From contig CALZMV010000058.1 in assembly GCA_945788655.1 (NCBI GenBank), forward strand, positions 1 through 7,751: a stretch of DNA of 7,751 nt, read 5' to 3'. Under the pieces are notes generated by a model. The model ran no database searches and had not been told where the DNA came from. It was given only the letters and a program-made list of their open reading frames with translations. Positions 6,577 through 7,751 of the stretch are shown here, one piece after another (positions within the stretch are counted from its first letter, which is position 1; every line of letters begins with the position of its first letter). Source of the DNA: an uncultured Clostridia bacterium (GTDB taxonomy: Bacteria > Bacillota > Clostridia > Peptostreptococcales > Anaerovoracaceae). A program made the position numbers and the translations under genes.

Positions 6577-6577
6577 T

Positions 6578-7732
6578 TTATTCGCCGATTTCTTTTAATT
6601 CCTGATATTTGCTGTGAAGCATCTTCAATTTATCGATAATGTCAATCTTCTGAGGACAGTGAGACTGGCAGCTTCCACATTCGATGCAGTTGGTTGTATT
6701 TGGTCCAAGTTTTTCGTAGTCGCCGGACAGTGAACCCCAAATGTGATGGAATCCCTTAGCGGCAGCTTCATTGTACCATGCAAAGAGCTTTGGAATCTTA
6801 ATGCTGGAAGGGCACTCGAAGCAATAGTCACAGCCGGTGCAAGGAATGATAATATCTGCACGCAGTTTTGAAGTAGCAGACTTGATTGCTAAAAGTTCAT
6901 TTTGAGAAAGCTTTCTTTCTGAAAAAGTTTTTATGTTGTCAATCATCTGCTGGCTTGTTGACATTCCGGATAAGGTGCAGGCAACACCTTCAAGCTGCTC
7001 TACAAAGAGAAGTGCATATGAAGCGTATGATGCAGGTTTCTTACCTTCAGCAGCTGTTGCGTCTGATAAGATTTTTTTAGCTTCTTCGCTCGGAAGATTT
7101 GCAAGCATTCCTCCGCGAACAGGTTCCATAATGATTATTGGCTTATTATATTTTCTTGCAATTTCATAAAGCGCCTTTGCATCTTTAAATTCCCAGTCGA
7201 AATAATTGATCTGAATCTGAACAAACTCAAGAACATCTCCATGATTTGATAGAATGTATTCTAACAGTTCAGGCTGGCAGTGAACAGAAAAGCCTATGTG
7301 CTTTGCCAGACCCTTTTCTTTAACTTCTACCATAAAGTCTACCAGGTTAAGCTTTTCTACACCTTCCCAGCTTTCTTCATCTATGCTGTGAAGCAGGTAA
7401 TAGTCAAAGTAATCTACCTTACACTTTTCTAACTGTTCATTAAAAATTCTTTCAGCGTCTTCTCTTGTATTACATAGCCATGTAGGAAGCTTGTCTGCAA
7501 GGGTAAAGCTGTCACGTGGATACTTTGAAAGCACTGCACCGCAGAAGTTTTCAGATTCTCCCTGGTGATAGCGGTAGGCAGTATCGAAATATGTAATGCC
7601 CCCTTGCATAGCTTCTTCCACCATCTTTGCACCTGTTTCATAATCTATTTCTCCATTTTCAAGCATCGGCAAACGCATTGTTCCGAAGCCCAATGAAGAC
7701 ACTTTTTCTCCGTTAAAATCGTTATATCTCAT
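6578..7732 (-). CDS. Aldo/keto reductase with C-terminal double 4Fe-4S ferredoxin-like domain
   Basis: The 384-residue protein has an aldo/keto reductase TIM barrel (about 1-285) followed by an iron-sulfur region. The family's catalytic tetrad is present: D50 and Y55 in FDTAYRYHQGESE, K81 in ADKLP and H115 in LLHSID. MRYNDFNGEKVSSLGFGTMRL opens the barrel as usual. C298, C301, C304 and C307 form Cx2Cx2Cx2CP, and C349, C352, C355 and C359 form Cx2Cx2Cx3CP, together enough ligands for two 4Fe-4S clusters. Such proteins are common in anaerobes; the substrate is unknown, and electron exchange with ferredoxin or a flavoprotein in addition to NAD(P)H is an inference. It has no signal peptide and is cytosolic. 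GGAGG on the - strand (7741-7745) ends 8 bases before the ATG. It is convergent with the GntR gene and probably independent of it; its promoter is outside the window. Confidence 0.93.
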   Translation of the reverse strand: MRYNDFNGEKVSSLGFGTMRLPMLENGEIDYETGAKMVEEAMQGGITYFDTAYRYHQGESENFCGAVLSKYPRDSFTLADKLPTWLCNTREDAERIFNEQLEKCKVDYFDYYLLHSIDEESWEGVEKLNLVDFMVEVKEKGLAKHIGFSVHCQPELLEYILSNHGDVLEFVQIQINYFDWEFKDAKALYEIARKYNKPIIIMEPVRGGMLANLPSEEAKKILSDATAAEGKKPASYASYALLFVEQLEGVACTLSGMSTSQQMIDNIKTFSERKLSQNELLAIKSATSKLRADIIIPCTGCDYCFECPSSIKIPKLFAWYNEAAAKGFHHIWGSLSGDYEKLGPNTTNCIECGSCQSHCPQKIDIIDKLKMLHSKYQELKEIGE

Positions 7733-7740
7733 TTTTCAAT

Positions 7741-7745
7741 CCTCC
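7741..7745 (-). promoter_or_regulatory. Ribosome binding site of the aldo/keto reductase gene
   Basis: CCTCC on the + strand reads GGAGG on the - strand, 8 bases ahead of the ATG whose first base is 7732. It fixes the start and shows the gene is complete at its 5' end. Confidence 0.85.
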
Positions 7746-7751
7746 ATTATT

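Noticed and set aside
6886..7169. Two overlapping + strand open frames opposite the aldo/keto reductase
   Set aside because: Both are internal to an unmistakable - strand gene and show no start signal or known motif.
1..7751. CRISPR arrays, tRNA or rRNA genes, insertion sequences, prophage or attachment sites
   Set aside because: No regularly spaced repeats, cloverleaf, rRNA stretches, transposase or integrase-like proteins were seen on either strand.

Overview
The window looks like chromosomal DNA of a low-GC, anaerobic, probably spore-forming member of the Clostridia (Bacillota). The reasons are an A/T-rich base composition, strong GGAGG-type ribosome binding sites, a SpoIID sporulation lytic transglycosylase, a class 3 fructose-1,6-bisphosphatase, an oxygen-sensitive two-subunit class I fumarase, and a ferredoxin-type aldo/keto reductase. 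I cannot place it to genus from sequence alone. There is no sign of phage, an insertion sequence, CRISPR, tRNA or rRNA.

Layout. Bases 1-54 hold a hairpin terminator of an unseen upstream gene and a candidate sporulation promoter that overlaps it. spoIID follows at 55-1035 (+). A 119-base gap (1036-1154) carries a candidate vegetative promoter. Five closely packed + strand genes come next: fbp (1155-3104), a P-loop ATPase/AlaRS-editing-like fusion of unknown function (3141-4079), fumarase alpha (4099-4938), fumarase beta (4952-5512) and a GntR-type regulator (5512-6501). The gaps are 36, 19 and 13 bases and finally a 1-base stop/start overlap, so these five are probably one transcript. A long nested hairpin (6506-6576) fills the gap to a convergent aldo/keto reductase gene with two 4Fe-4S motifs (6578-7732, -), whose ribosome binding site is just inside the right edge.

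How the genes may work together. Fructose-1,6-bisphosphatase drives gluconeogenesis, and fumarase interconverts fumarate and malate on the C4-acid branch that feeds it. One operon for both, closed by its own GntR-type regulator with an unassigned sensor-like C-terminal region, suggests a carbon-flux module that might respond to a metabolite. The P-loop/editing-domain fusion between them is the least understood gene here. It pairs a nucleotide-binding domain with a fold normally used to check aminoacyl-tRNA, and its metal-ligand positions look altered. No clearly new defence or mobile system is visible; the points worth a second look are that fusion protein, its operon context, the regulator's C-terminal domain and the two hairpin regions.
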